In this document: one piece after another, positions 1 through 9,006 of the stretch | Numbering within the stretch: the stretch's first letter is position 1 | Layout of the letters: every line of letters begins with the position of its first letter | Assembly: GCF_042140125.1 (NCBI RefSeq) | Contig: NZ_CP159473.1 | Length of the DNA stretch: 64,000 nucleotides | Reading direction: 5' to 3' (one strand) | From: Rhodophyticola sp017644125 | Lineage (GTDB): Bacteria > Pseudomonadota > Alphaproteobacteria > Rhodobacterales > Rhodobacteraceae | Program-made: the position numbers and the translations under genes | The notes under the pieces: generated by a model | The model's input: the letters and a program-made list of their open reading frames with translations, nothing else | Database searches by the model: none | What the model was told of the DNA's origin: nothing

Positions 1-1
1 C

Positions 2-916
2 GTGGTCCAATGGGCGGTGCCGCTCTTCATCGCCGCGATTCTGGCCGAATTGCTCTGGATCACGCTCAGACATCGCGGCGGGCGCTATGAAACCCGTGAC
101 GCGATCACCTCGCTGATCATGGGGGCCGGCAATGTCGCCTCCAGCATCTTGCTGGGCTTCATTGCCTGGGGCTTTTTCATGCTGCTCTGGGCCATCACGC
201 CCCTCGATCTGGGCACATCGGTCTGGGTCGTGGTCCTGTGCTTCGTGCTGGACGATCTACGCTACTACTGGGTGCACCGTTTCGGCCACCGGATAAGGTG
301 GGTCTGGGCCAGCCATGTGAACCACCATTCCAGCCAGCATTACAACCTGACCACCGCGCTGCGCCAGACATGGACCGGAACCTTCACCTTCATGATGGTG
401 GTCCGTGCGCCGCTGATCCTTCTGGGCTTTCACCCGGCGATGGTGCTGTTCGTGGGCGGGCTGAACCTGATCTATCAGTTCTGGATCCATACCGAGGCGA
501 TCGGCAAGATGCCCCGCTGGTTCGAGGCGGTGATGAACACACCTTCCCACCACCGGGTCCATCACGGCCGCAATGCCCGCTATCTCGATGCCAATTACGC
601 GGGCGTCTTCATCGTCTGGGACAAGATGTTCGGCACCTTCGTGCCCGAATTGAAGGAGGAAAAGCCGGATTACGGACTGGTCCACAATATCGGCACCTTC
701 AATCCGCTGCGCGTCGCCTTTCATGAATGGGTGGGGATCTTCCGGGACATCACGCAGCCCGGTCTGACGCTCCGCCAGCGGCTGCTTTATGCGCTGGCCC
801 CGCCGGGCTGGAGCCATGACGGCTCGCGCCAGACCTCCGAACAGATCAAGGACGCCTATCTGGCGCGCCACCCCGAAGATCGCGGGACGCCGGGTTTTGG
901 CGCCCGCGTACCATGA
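2..916 (+). CDS. Sterol desaturase / fatty acid hydroxylase family membrane protein (5' end may be cut by the window)
   Basis: Integral membrane di-iron hydroxylase of the sterol desaturase (FA_hydroxylase) superfamily; the substrate cannot be told from sequence. The three histidine boxes that bind the iron pair are present: HRFGH near residues 92-96, HVNHH near 105-109, and SHHRVHH near 182-188, with a further single His (H163) in the WIHTEAIG stretch. Hydrophobic segments near 5-22, 40-66, 73-85 and 130-160 fit a four-helix membrane core. The frame is open from base 2, where a GTG could serve as start, so the true N-terminus may lie outside the window. About 300 residues is normal for the family. 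Family assignment is firm; the reaction is unknown. Confidence 0.85.
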   Translation: MVQWAVPLFIAAILAELLWITLRHRGGRYETRDAITSLIMGAGNVASSILLGFIAWGFFMLLWAITPLDLGTSVWVVVLCFVLDDLRYYWVHRFGHRIRWVWASHVNHHSSQHYNLTTALRQTWTGTFTFMMVVRAPLILLGFHPAMVLFVGGLNLIYQFWIHTEAIGKMPRWFEAVMNTPSHHRVHHGRNARYLDANYAGVFIVWDKMFGTFVPELKEEKPDYGLVHNIGTFNPLRVAFHEWVGIFRDITQPGLTLRQRLLYALAPPGWSHDGSRQTSEQIKDAYLARHPEDRGTPGFGARVP

Positions 917-1114
917 GCCCGGGGCGTCAGGTCTTTCCCCGTTGCGGCGCCGCCCGTGACGCGCCAAGGTAATAATCTCGATACGATCATGCCACACGGT
1001 CTGCCTTGTGATCTCGTCGCATCGCAGTCCGAACGCCCATCGCCAGACTTGTAACAAACCCGTGACCTCCCATGTTTTCAGTATACCACGGCACACAATG
1101 AACGGTTCCAACGG

Positions 1115-1861
1115 ATGCTCGACACTCTTCTGTCCGGCGCATACGCGCCTTTCACGCTGTCTCTCGCCCTGCTTTTCGGCCTTTTGGCGCTGGAGCTTGT
1201 CTTTGCGATCATGGGGGCGACGCTTTTGGGTGCAGGCGGCGGCGAGCCGGAGGTCGAGATCGATTTGCCCGATCTGGCGAATGTTCCCGAGCTCGATCTC
1301 GACATGGATTTCGACGCGCTCGACATAGACCCCGCCGAGTTCGAGCTTCCGAGTGCCGAGGATTTTGCCCCCGATCTCGACACCGGCGCCGCCGCCGGGT
1401 CGGCGACGGGAGTTGCCGCCTGGCTTGGCCTTGGCCGTGTCCCGGCCCTGATCTGGCTGGGCGCGGTCCTGCTGGCCTTCGGCGTATCGGGGATCGTGAT
1501 CCAGAATGCCGCCACGGCCCTCTGGGCCGCCTTGCCCGCCGCCCTTGCGAGCCTGCCTGCGGTTCTTGCCGCGATCTGGTTCGCCCGCAGCTTCGGCGCG
1601 GTCTTTGCCCGCGCCATTCCCAAGACCGAAACCCAGTCCGTCGCCGCCCGCAGCCTCGCGCGGCGCAAGGGCACCGTTACGCAAGGCACCGCCCGGACCG
1701 GGACCCCCGCCGAGGTCCGCGTCACCGACCGCTATGGCAACAGCCACTACCTTCGCGCCGAACCGTTCAGGCCCGGCGAGGAGATCCCCCAGGGGGCCGA
1801 GGTTCTCGTGCTCCGCCACCGCCCGACCGGCGGATTTCGACTGATCCCGCTCAGCGACTGA
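1115..1861 (+). CDS. YqiJ-like membrane protein with C-terminal OB-fold-like region, partner of flotillin
   Basis: Inner-membrane protein of 248 residues with hydrophobic segments near residues 12-40 and 105-155. Between them is an acidic linker (about 45-95, rich in Asp, Glu and Leu). A soluble C-terminal part (about 170-248) resembles the OB-fold, NfeD-like tail of YqiJ/DUF1449 proteins. Such proteins are typically encoded beside a YqiK-type flotillin, as here: the flotillin starts 54 bases downstream on the same strand. The pair is inferred to act in membrane microdomain organisation. The ATG at 1115 is taken because it opens straight into the first helix. Function beyond the partnership is not known. 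Confidence 0.7.
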   Translation: MLDTLLSGAYAPFTLSLALLFGLLALELVFAIMGATLLGAGGGEPEVEIDLPDLANVPELDLDMDFDALDIDPAEFELPSAEDFAPDLDTGAAAGSATGVAAWLGLGRVPALIWLGAVLLAFGVSGIVIQNAATALWAALPAALASLPAVLAAIWFARSFGAVFARAIPKTETQSVAARSLARRKGTVTQGTARTGTPAEVRVTDRYGNSHYLRAEPFRPGEEIPQGAEVLVLRHRPTGGFRLIPLSD

Positions 1862-1915
1862 CGGGCAAATTGCACGCGCAGACCTTGCGCCCAACCGATC
1901 CTGAAAGGAGACCCC

Positions 1916-3607
1916 ATGGATCTCGCCACCCTTGGTATCATCGTCGGGGCCATCCTGGCCTTCATTCTCTTCATCGGCCTTGTTCTGGGTCGCCTTTACC
2001 GCCGGGCCACGCGCGAGGTGAGCCTTGTGAAAACCGGCGCCGGCGGCAAGAAGGTCATCATGGATGGCGGGACGATCGTCGTGCCGCTTCTGCATGAGGT
2101 CAGCCCGGTCAACATGAAGACCCTGCGCCTTGAAGTGCGCCGAACCGCCGAAGGCGCGCTGATCACCCAGGACCGGATGCGCGTCGATGTCGGCGTGGAG
2201 TTCTACGTCTCCGTCAACCCCACCGATGACGGCATCGCCCGCGCCGCCCAGACCCTTGGCGACCGGACCTTCTATGTCGACCAGCTGCGCGAGATGATCG
2301 AAGGCAAGCTGATCGACGGCCTGCGCGCCGTGGCCGCCAAGATGACGATGGATGGGCTGCATGAAAACCGGTCGGATTTTGTCCAGCAGGTGCAGAACGC
2401 CGTGTCCGAGGACCTGCTGAAAAACGGTCTGTCGCTGGAATCGGTGTCGCTGACCGCGCTGGACCAGACACCGTTTGAGGCGCTCGATGAAAACAACGCG
2501 TTCAACGCGGTGGGTATGCGCAAACTGGCCGAGGTCATCGCGAAGTCGAAGAAAGAGCGCGCCGAGATCGACGCCGAGGCCGAGGTCGCCGTGCGCCGCG
2601 CCGCGATGGAGGCCGAACGTCAGAAACTGGCGATCCAGCAGGACGAGGAACAGGCCGCGATTGCGCAGGTGCAGCAGATCGAAACCATGAAGGCCGCGCA
2701 GGAAGCCGAAATCGCCGCCCGGCGAGAGGATTCCATGCGCGAAACCGAACGTTCCCGCATTGCGCGCGAAGAGGCCATTCGCTCCGCCGAGATCGCCCGA
2801 GAACGCAAGATCCGCGAGGCCGAGATCACCAAGGAGCGCGAACTTGAGGTGGCCGAGCAGGAACGCCAGATCATCATCAACCAGAAATCCGAGGAAGAAA
2901 GCCGCGCCCGTGGCTCCGCCGATCTGGCCCGCGCCGAGGCCACCAAGGCGCTGGAAGCCGTGACCACCGCGCGCGCGGTAGCGGAGGCCGAGCGCGCCAA
3001 GCAGATCGCCCTGATCGAAGCCACCCGCGAGGCCGAGCGGGAAGCGACGAAGATCCGCCTTGCCGCCACGGCCGAAAAGGACGCGGCACAGGACCGCGCC
3101 GATGCCCGCCGCGAAGAGGCGCAGGCCGAGGCGGATGCAATTTCGATCCGGGCGGAGGCCAAGAAGAAGGACATGCTGGCCGAGGCCGAAGGCAAACGCG
3201 CCATCGTGGAGGCCGACAACGCGCTCAGCCCCGAGATCGTCGCGATGAAGGTCGACATGGCCCGCATCGAGGCCATCCCCGGGATCATGGAGCAGATGGT
3301 CAAACCGGTCGAAAAGATCGACTCGATCAAGATCCATCAGGTCGGCGGGCTTGGCACGGGCGGGCCCGGCGGCGGCGCCGATGCGCCCGGCGGCGACAAG
3401 CCGGTCGTCAATCAGGCGCTGGATTCGATCATGGGCATGGCGGTGCAAATGCCCGCCTTGAAACGCCTGGGCGAAGAGCTGGGCATGAGCCTCGACAATG
3501 GTCTGGCCGGTGTGGCCGAAGGCCTGACGTCAGACAGCGCGAAAAAGACACGGCAGGTGCCGTCCGAGGCACCGCCGCCCGTGTCCGGCACCGAGTTGGA
3601 ACACTAG
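1916..3607 (+). CDS. Flotillin family protein (YqiK-like SPFH protein)
   Basis: Flotillin-like scaffold of membrane microdomains, 563 residues. The N-terminal membrane segment (about 3-27) is followed by an SPFH/band 7 domain (about 30-215). A long Ala/Glu/Arg heptad-rich coiled coil (about 215-440) holds recurrent EAE, REAE and AEAER runs, and a Gly-rich patch (about 478-495) precedes the C-terminal tail. A strong AAAGGAG ribosome site lies 7 bases before the ATG. It follows the YqiJ-like gene and is followed within one base by a cupin gene, so the three are probably co-transcribed. Length and architecture match bacterial flotillins of the YqiK type. Confidence 0.85.
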   Translation: MDLATLGIIVGAILAFILFIGLVLGRLYRRATREVSLVKTGAGGKKVIMDGGTIVVPLLHEVSPVNMKTLRLEVRRTAEGALITQDRMRVDVGVEFYVSVNPTDDGIARAAQTLGDRTFYVDQLREMIEGKLIDGLRAVAAKMTMDGLHENRSDFVQQVQNAVSEDLLKNGLSLESVSLTALDQTPFEALDENNAFNAVGMRKLAEVIAKSKKERAEIDAEAEVAVRRAAMEAERQKLAIQQDEEQAAIAQVQQIETMKAAQEAEIAARREDSMRETERSRIAREEAIRSAEIARERKIREAEITKERELEVAEQERQIIINQKSEEESRARGSADLARAEATKALEAVTTARAVAEAERAKQIALIEATREAEREATKIRLAATAEKDAAQDRADARREEAQAEADAISIRAEAKKKDMLAEAEGKRAIVEADNALSPEIVAMKVDMARIEAIPGIMEQMVKPVEKIDSIKIHQVGGLGTGGPGGGADAPGGDKPVVNQALDSIMGMAVQMPALKRLGEELGMSLDNGLAGVAEGLTSDSAKKTRQVPSEAPPPVSGTELEH

Positions 3608-3608
3608 G

Positions 3609-4043
3609 ATGAACCCCCGCGACATGACGGCCGATGAGGTCATCGCAACGCTCGATCTGGCCCCCCATCCCGAGGGGGGCCATTACCGTCAGACATGGGT
3701 TGCCGACACTCCGGGTCGCCCGTCGGGCACTTGCATCTATTTCCTGCTGCGCGACGGGGAAGCCAGCCATTGGCACAAGGTCGATGCGACCGAGATCTGG
3801 CTGTTCCATGCGGGCGCGCCGCTGATCCTGTCGCTCAGCGAGACGGAGGCAGGCCCCGCCACCGATCACCTGCTGACGCCGGATCTCGCCCAGGGCAGGC
3901 CGCAATGCATCGTGCCCGAAAACCACTGGCAGGCCGCCCGCACCACCGGGGCCTACACGCTCGTCTCCTGCACGGTTTCGCCCGGTTTCCGGTTCAGCGG
4001 CTTCACCCTCGCGCCGCCCGGCTTCGATATCCCGCGCCGGTAA
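3609..4043 (+). CDS. Cupin domain protein (DUF985 / Cupin_5 family)
   Basis: Small single-domain beta-barrel protein of 144 residues. Recognisable DUF985 features are the N-terminal helix ending in HPEGGHYRQT (about 20-29), the GTCIYFLL strand (about 42-49) and the ASHWHKVDATEIW stretch (about 55-67). The last supplies His and Glu residues placed like cupin metal ligands. The ATG lies one base after the flotillin stop, implying translational coupling. It converges on anmK. Family members have no agreed biochemical role; an epimerase- or isomerase-like sugar function is only a structural analogy. Confidence 0.75.
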   Translation: MNPRDMTADEVIATLDLAPHPEGGHYRQTWVADTPGRPSGTCIYFLLRDGEASHWHKVDATEIWLFHAGAPLILSLSETEAGPATDHLLTPDLAQGRPQCIVPENHWQAARTTGAYTLVSCTVSPGFRFSGFTLAPPGFDIPRR

Positions 4044-4068
4044 CGCCCGCAGGCGGCACCGCCGCCGC

Positions 4069-5184
4069 TCAGGTCGCGGTGTCGGGCCGGCTGATCCGCC
4101 CGCCACCCACCGCTGCCGCCACGCCGGTCGTTCCCGGCGCGCTCGTGGTCATGCCGCGCATCACCCGGACGGCCAGATAGGCAAAGGCCTGAGCCTCCAG
4201 AAAATCGCCGTCGAGCCCGACCGCGTCCACCGGCAGGACCGGCATGTCGAGGTTTTGTTGCAGCCCCGCCATCAGCGCCGGGTTGTGGCGCCCGCCACCG
4301 GTGACGAGAACCTGTGCCGGGAGCGTGGGCAGGTGCACCATTCCGCGCGCGACCGACCTCGTGACACAGGCCGCCAGCGTCGCCATCGCATCGGCGTCCC
4401 GCAAGCGCGCAACCCTTTGGGCCAGATGGCCGAAATCGCCGCGGTCCAGCGACTTCGGCGGGATTTTCAGGAGATACCCGTCGCCCAGACACGCCGCCAC
4501 GGCCTCCTCATCGGGCCGGCCCGACAGCGCCAGCGCGCCATCCAGATCGACCTCGCCCAGCCCCCGCGCCCGCATCAGATCATCGAGCGGGGCATTGGCG
4601 GGCCCGGTATCGAAGGCCAGAAGCGCCCCCGGCGCATCGGGGGCATCGGCCAGCGGATCGACCCAGGTCAGGTTGCCGACACCGCCGAGATTGAGGAATG
4701 CAACCGGCCTTTCGGCCCCGATCCAGCGGGCGCAGGCCCAGTGGAAGAAGGGCGCAAGCGGCGCGCCCTGCCCACCAAGCTGGATATCGGAACTGCGGAA
4801 ATCCCAGATCACGGGGCAACCCAGATCGCGCGCCAGCCGTGCGCCATCGCCCGCCTGATGCGTCCCGCGCCCGTCCGGCTCATGGGCAAGGGTCTGCCCG
4901 TGAAAGCCGAGCGCCGATACCGGCGCGAGATCCCGGGCCATCGCCAGATGCGCTGCCTCCACGATGGCGGCGGCATCGGCCACCCCCGCCTCGCCCGGCC
5001 AGCGGCCAAGCGCCGCGCGCAACGCGGCCCGCTCGGTCTTGTCATAGGGCCGATAGGCGGTTTCGCCGAACCCCAGGATCGAGACGCCATCGGTTTCGAT
5101 CACCGCCAGATCGACCCCGTCCAGCGAGGTGCCCGACATCGCGCCTGCCACTCGCAAAGGCCGCGCTTCGCTCTTTCCCTTCAC
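4069..5184 (-). CDS. anmK: Anhydro-N-acetylmuramic acid kinase
   Basis: Cytoplasmic enzyme of peptidoglycan recycling that opens and phosphorylates 1,6-anhydro-MurNAc to MurNAc-6-phosphate. The 371-residue length is typical. The ASKHA-fold phosphate loop MSGTSLDGVD is near residues 15-24, followed by a GFHGQTLAHEP motif (about 98-108). FDTGPANAPLDD (about 191-202) and the C-terminal adenosine motif VTGGGRHNP (about 310-318) complete the set. It is transcribed divergently from tyrS with only 48 bases between the start codons, so the two promoters must overlap. An anmK-tyrS neighbourhood is common in alphaproteobacteria. Confidence 0.93.
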   Translation of the reverse strand: MKGKSEARPLRVAGAMSGTSLDGVDLAVIETDGVSILGFGETAYRPYDKTERAALRAALGRWPGEAGVADAAAIVEAAHLAMARDLAPVSALGFHGQTLAHEPDGRGTHQAGDGARLARDLGCPVIWDFRSSDIQLGGQGAPLAPFFHWACARWIGAERPVAFLNLGGVGNLTWVDPLADAPDAPGALLAFDTGPANAPLDDLMRARGLGEVDLDGALALSGRPDEEAVAACLGDGYLLKIPPKSLDRGDFGHLAQRVARLRDADAMATLAACVTRSVARGMVHLPTLPAQVLVTGGGRHNPALMAGLQQNLDMPVLPVDAVGLDGDFLEAQAFAYLAVRVMRGMTTSAPGTTGVAAAVGGGRISRPDTAT

Positions 5185-5232
5185 GACCTGCCCCGCTATA
5201 GACCCGTTGCCGAAAGAATGGACGCATCACCC

Positions 5233-6483
5233 ATGACCTACCACCCCAAATCCGATTTCCTGCGGGAACTGAGCACACGCGGATTCATCGCCGATTGCAC
5301 CGATCTGCAAGAGCTCGACGAGCGTCTGACCAAGGGCGTGGTGACGGGGTATATCGGCTTCGATCTGACCGCGACCAGCCTGCATATCGGCAATCTGGTC
5401 CAGATCATGCTGCTGCGCTGGCTGCAGAAGACCGGACATCGCCCGATCACGCTGATGGGCGGCGGCACCACCAAGGTCGGCGACCCCTCGGGCAAGGACG
5501 AGATGCGCAAGATCCTGTCGGTGGAGCAGATCGAGGCGAATGCGAAGGGGATCCGCAAGGTTTTTTCGCGCTATATTTCCTATGGCGACGGGCCCACGGA
5601 TTCCCCGCTGGTGAACAATGCCGAATGGCTCGACAAGCTGAAATACATCGATTTCCTGCGTGATATCGGCAAGCATTTCACGATCAACCGGCTTTTGGCC
5701 TTCGAGAGCGTGAAATCGAGACTGGACCGGGAACAGGCGCTCAGCTTCATCGAATTCAACTACATGTTGCTGCAATCCTACGATTATCTGGAACTCTACC
5801 GGCGATATGGCTGCATCCTGCAGATGGGCGGGTCGGACCAGTGGGGCAATATCGTCTCGGGCGCCGATCTGATCCGCCGGGTCGAGGCCGCGGATGCCTT
5901 CGGGCTGACCACGCCGCTGGTGACCCGCGCGGACGGCAAGAAAATGGGCAAATCCGCCGATGGCGCCGTCTGGCTGAATGAAGACATGATGTCGTCCTAT
6001 GAGTTCTGGCAATGGTGGCGGAACGTGCCCGATGCGGATGTGGGAAAATTCCTGAAGATGTTCACCGAACTGCCGGTGGAGGAATGTGACCGTCTCGGCG
6101 CTCTGGAAGGCTCCGAGATCAATGATGCCAAGATCATTTTGGCCAATGAAGTCACGGGCCTGCTGCACGGCGTTGATGCCGCCGGAACGGCTGAGGCGAC
6201 CGCGCGGGAGGTCTTCGAGCATGGCGGCGCGGGCGAGGATCTGCCGAAGCTGAGCCTTGGCGCAGATGAGGTGGGCGACGGGATTTCCGTCGTTCAGCTG
6301 ATCACCCGCGCGGGGCTGGCCAAATCGGGCAAGGAGGCCAAGCGCCTGATCGCCGAGAAGGGTGCCCGGATCAATGACGAGCTGCTCAGCGATGCCGGGT
6401 TGATGATTTCCGCGGCCGATCTGGCGGAACCCATCAAGCTGAGCGCGGGCCGGAAACGCCACGCTCTGGTGGTGATGGAGTAA
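5233..6483 (+). CDS. tyrS: Tyrosyl-tRNA synthetase
   Basis: Class I aminoacyl-tRNA synthetase charging tRNA-Tyr, 416 residues from the ATG at 5233. The HIGN signature lies near residue 48 and the KMGKS loop near 238-242. A C-terminal S4 RNA-binding domain (about 350-410, from the AGLAKSGKEAKRLI segment) is present. Another in-frame ATG at 5218 would add five residues (MDASP). The 5233 start is preferred because the family usually opens directly with MTYHPKSDF-like sequence. The frame stays open far upstream, over the antisense of anmK, but that extension has no counterpart in TyrS. Confidence 0.95.
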   Translation: MTYHPKSDFLRELSTRGFIADCTDLQELDERLTKGVVTGYIGFDLTATSLHIGNLVQIMLLRWLQKTGHRPITLMGGGTTKVGDPSGKDEMRKILSVEQIEANAKGIRKVFSRYISYGDGPTDSPLVNNAEWLDKLKYIDFLRDIGKHFTINRLLAFESVKSRLDREQALSFIEFNYMLLQSYDYLELYRRYGCILQMGGSDQWGNIVSGADLIRRVEAADAFGLTTPLVTRADGKKMGKSADGAVWLNEDMMSSYEFWQWWRNVPDADVGKFLKMFTELPVEECDRLGALEGSEINDAKIILANEVTGLLHGVDAAGTAEATAREVFEHGGAGEDLPKLSLGADEVGDGISVVQLITRAGLAKSGKEAKRLIAEKGARINDELLSDAGLMISAADLAEPIKLSAGRKRHALVVME

Positions 6484-6545
6484 CCTCTCCCACCGTCATC
6501 GGCGGTCAGCGCCGGGCGTGTGGCGAAGGCGGCCATCGGGAGAGG
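6484..6545 (+). other. Possible structured RNA after tyrS (long-range inverted repeat)
   Basis: Immediately after the tyrS stop, CCTCTCCC (6484-6491) is the exact reverse complement of GGGAGAGG (6538-6545). They enclose about 46 bases that contain a smaller ACCG/CGGT pairing. There is no T-run, so it is not a standard intrinsic terminator. It might be an mRNA 3' stabiliser, a processing site or chance in GC-rich DNA. No known riboswitch was recognised. Confidence 0.25.
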
Positions 6546-6631
6546 ACCATCCCCGGCGCACTACGGACCGGCACCGCCGATCCCGGCGCAGGGTTAACCA
6601 GCCATTAGAGAGTTGGCTCTACCCTGCCCGC

Positions 6632-7537
6632 ATGTTCGATTTCGCCCCAAGCCCGCCCGCCACCGCCCTGCCGCTCCAGCAATCCCCGCTCTTCGCCGAT
6701 GCGCTGACAGCGGCCGGGGTCGATGCGATCTCCCACGTTCTGCCCGGCGGGCGCGCGCTGGTGATCCGGCGGCGCTGGCCCGGGATCGGCACGGTGGGGC
6801 TGATCTCCCGCGGGCCGGTCTGGACGGGGCGGCGCAATCCGCAGGCGCTGGCCGGGCTGAGACGCGCGCTTGGCATCCGCCATCTGATCGTGAATGCCGA
6901 GGATGCGGCGGACGCCGCGGCGCTGAGACAGGCCGGTTTCCTGCGGATCGCCGCGCCGCGCGAGGTGGCGGAGCTGTCGTTGCAGGGCCCGCGAGAGGCG
7001 TGGTGGGCGGCAATGTCCGTCAAATGGCGCAACCGGCTGCGGCACGGGCAGAAATCCGGGCTGGTGGTGACCCAGAACGCTTTCCGCCCCGACCCGGCCC
7101 ATTGGCTGCTGAGCGAAGACATCGCGCAGCAAAAACGCCTGAACTTCCGCGCCCTGCCCCATGCGGTCACGCTGGCCATGGCCAGCGCCTTGCCGGGGGC
7201 TGCCCAGCTCTTCACCGCGCGCGCCGGGGGGCGGCCGGTTGCGGCGATGCTGTTTCTCTGCCACGGGCCCGTGGCGAGCTATCACATCGGCTGGAGCAGT
7301 GAGAAGGGCCGCGCGAACTCCGCCCATAACCTCTTGCTTTGGCAGGCGATGCAGTCCCTCTCCGCCGCAGGGCATCAGCGGATAGATCTTGGCGCATACA
7401 ACCCGGATGACGCACCCGGGCTTGCCCGGTTCAAGCGCGGCAGCGGGGCACGAACAAGACCGCTTGGCGGCACCTGGGCATGCTCGGCCACGCTTGGCCC
7501 GGTGCAATCCATCGCCGAATGGTGGCACAGGACATAG
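6632..7537 (+). CDS. FemAB-like GNAT family N-acyltransferase
   Basis: Predicted cytoplasmic acyltransferase of 301 residues. A GNAT-like N-terminal half is followed by a FemAB/BioF2-type acetyltransferase region. The stretch from about 128 to 270 contains MSVKWRNRLRHGQK and RPVAAMLFLCHG, followed by SYHIGWSS and LLLWQAMQ. These correspond to the conserved core of the peptidoglycan-bridge or CelD-like acyltransferases. The chosen ATG at 6632 opens MFDFAPSPPAT; the frame continues upstream without coding character. The substrate is unknown. It lies 148 bases after tyrS and converges on olsB across a 214-base gap with no recognisable feature. Confidence 0.7.
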   Translation: MFDFAPSPPATALPLQQSPLFADALTAAGVDAISHVLPGGRALVIRRRWPGIGTVGLISRGPVWTGRRNPQALAGLRRALGIRHLIVNAEDAADAAALRQAGFLRIAAPREVAELSLQGPREAWWAAMSVKWRNRLRHGQKSGLVVTQNAFRPDPAHWLLSEDIAQQKRLNFRALPHAVTLAMASALPGAAQLFTARAGGRPVAAMLFLCHGPVASYHIGWSSEKGRANSAHNLLLWQAMQSLSAAGHQRIDLGAYNPDDAPGLARFKRGSGARTRPLGGTWACSATLGPVQSIAEWWHRT

Positions 7538-7751
7538 GGCCGCGGACCGATGCGGCCGGCGTCCTGTCATTTGCCTGGCACAGAGTTAGGTCTGCCGCGC
7601 TTGCACCGCTGGCCCGCGGACCTGACGGCAGAGCGCAGGCGCGCTTGGTGGCGCACCCGGCCCCGCTAGCGTGAAAGGGCCTTGCCGCGCAGGGTGGAAC
7701 CCGCCTCTCGCCCTGGCATTCCGCCGCGGGCCGTTGCGCCCTTGCGCCTCG

Positions 7752-8486
7752 CTAACCGGCGACGCCCCGCAGAAGACGGGCGCGGGCCGGCGGGATCGCC
7801 TTGATCTCCAGCCCGGTGAACACATGCAGCGTGTTGAGGTCCCGGTCCACCACCGCGTGGTCGCTGACCCATCCGCCCATGAGCAGATAGGTCCGCAGAA
7901 GCGGCGGCATCTTGGCCTGGGCCAGTTTCAGATCGGGTTTCCGGCGAAGCCGGCTGGCGAATTGGAAGACCGAGGGCGCCTTGACCCGCGGCAGCCAGCG
8001 TTTCGGGGCGATGTGGCGGTCCCGAAGCAGGGCAAAGGCGTCGTAATACTCCCGCGCTTCGGTTCCGTGGAAGGAGGAGCAGCCGAACAGCATCTCCACC
8101 CCCTCACGGTCGACATAGGCCGTCATCGCGCCCCAGGCCACGCGCAGGATATCGGGGTCGTGGCACTCGGGGTGAAGGCAGAACCGCCCCATCTCCACCA
8201 TCGGGCCCGCGAAATCCTTCAGCGCGGAAAGCTCATAATACTGCGCGGAATAGGACCGCGAGATCTCTGCGCCGCCGGCCAGATGCAGCAGCCTGAAGCA
8301 GCAGACCAGCCGCCCGGTCCTGACCTCTTCCACCAGCACATGGGCGCAGGCCGCATCATAAGCATCCGCATCGCGCCCCGTTCCATCGGCGCGAAACGCA
8401 AGGCACCGCAGCCGCTGTGCCGCGTCGATATCGGCGTCGTTCTCGGCAAACCGGGCGCGATATCGCCCTTTCAGAAGATTTAACAT
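7752..8486 (-). CDS. olsB: Ornithine lipid N-acyltransferase (OlsB-like)
   Basis: GNAT-fold enzyme of 244 residues that, in the OlsB family, transfers a 3-hydroxyacyl chain from ACP to the alpha-amino group of ornithine. This makes lyso-ornithine lipid, a phosphate-free membrane lipid. Supporting segments are YRARFAENDADIDAAQRLR at the N-terminus, CFRLLHL and SRSYSAQYYELSAL (about 60-90). EMGRFCLHPECHDPDILRV (about 97-115) follows, and a region ending in TYLLMGGWVSDHAVVDRDL. In many relatives the second acyltransferase gene olsA sits next door; it is absent here. Related autoinducer or hemolysin-type acyltransferases are an alternative, but the OlsB fit is better. Confidence 0.8.
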   Translation of the reverse strand: MLNLLKGRYRARFAENDADIDAAQRLRCLAFRADGTGRDADAYDAACAHVLVEEVRTGRLVCCFRLLHLAGGAEISRSYSAQYYELSALKDFAGPMVEMGRFCLHPECHDPDILRVAWGAMTAYVDREGVEMLFGCSSFHGTEAREYYDAFALLRDRHIAPKRWLPRVKAPSVFQFASRLRRKPDLKLAQAKMPPLLRTYLLMGGWVSDHAVVDRDLNTLHVFTGLEIKAIPPARARLLRGVAG

Positions 8487-8598
8487 CGGCCCAAGCTCCT
8501 GCCTTTGCCGGGCAATTTGTCAGGATGCAGACGTGGCCTACATCTTGTGCACCCCCAATAGCTTGGGACTATGACACCGAAACGACAAGAGGGTGCGC

Positions 8599-9006
8599 GT
8601 GGAAAAACTGATGAAACCGGATGCGGAGTGGCGCGCCGAGCTGAGCGATCTGGCCTATCGCGTGACCCGCAAACACGCGACCGAGCGCCCGTTCAGCAAC
8701 GATGATTTTCCCAAGGATCCCGGGCAGTTCCACTGTGTCTGCTGCGATCTGCCCCTGTTCGGGCAGACCGCCAAATTCGACAGTGGAACAGGCTGGCCCA
8801 GCTTCACACAGCCGATCGATCCGGCTGCCGTTGGGGAAAGCGTCGATCGCGGCTGGTTCCTGCGCCGCACGGAGGTGCATTGCGCCCGTTGCGACGCCCA
8901 TCTGGGCCATGTCTTCGGCGACGGGCCGGCCCCGACGGGCCTGCGCTACTGTATCAATGGTATATCAATCCGGTTCCGGCCAACCGGGGCCGATGCCGGG
9001 CCCTAG
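8599..9006 (+). CDS. msrB: Peptide-methionine (R)-S-oxide reductase
   Basis: Repairs oxidised methionine (R-sulfoxide) in proteins. The two CxxC zinc pairs are CVCC (about 45-48) and CARC (about 94-97). FDSGTGWPSF lies near 59-68, and the catalytic cysteine sits in LRYCINGISIRF near the C-terminus. Three in-frame starts exist: GTG 8593, GTG 8599 and ATG 8611. An AGAGG site ending at 8592 sits six bases from the GTG at 8599, which is therefore preferred; 8593 would leave no spacing. The stop overlaps the convergent bamE gene by four bases. Confidence 0.9.
   Translation: MEKLMKPDAEWRAELSDLAYRVTRKHATERPFSNDDFPKDPGQFHCVCCDLPLFGQTAKFDSGTGWPSFTQPIDPAAVGESVDRGWFLRRTEVHCARCDAHLGHVFGDGPAPTGLRYCINGISIRFRPTGADAGP

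Noticed and set aside
257..3448. 1,063-codon minus-strand open frame across the desaturase, YqiJ and flotillin genes
   Set aside because: Antisense shadow of high-GC coding DNA; composition is His/Gly/Arg/Leu-rich with no motif, while the plus strand holds clear families.
4255..5232. 326-codon N-terminal extension of tyrS
   Set aside because: It lies over the antisense of anmK and has no TyrS similarity; the family start is at 5233.
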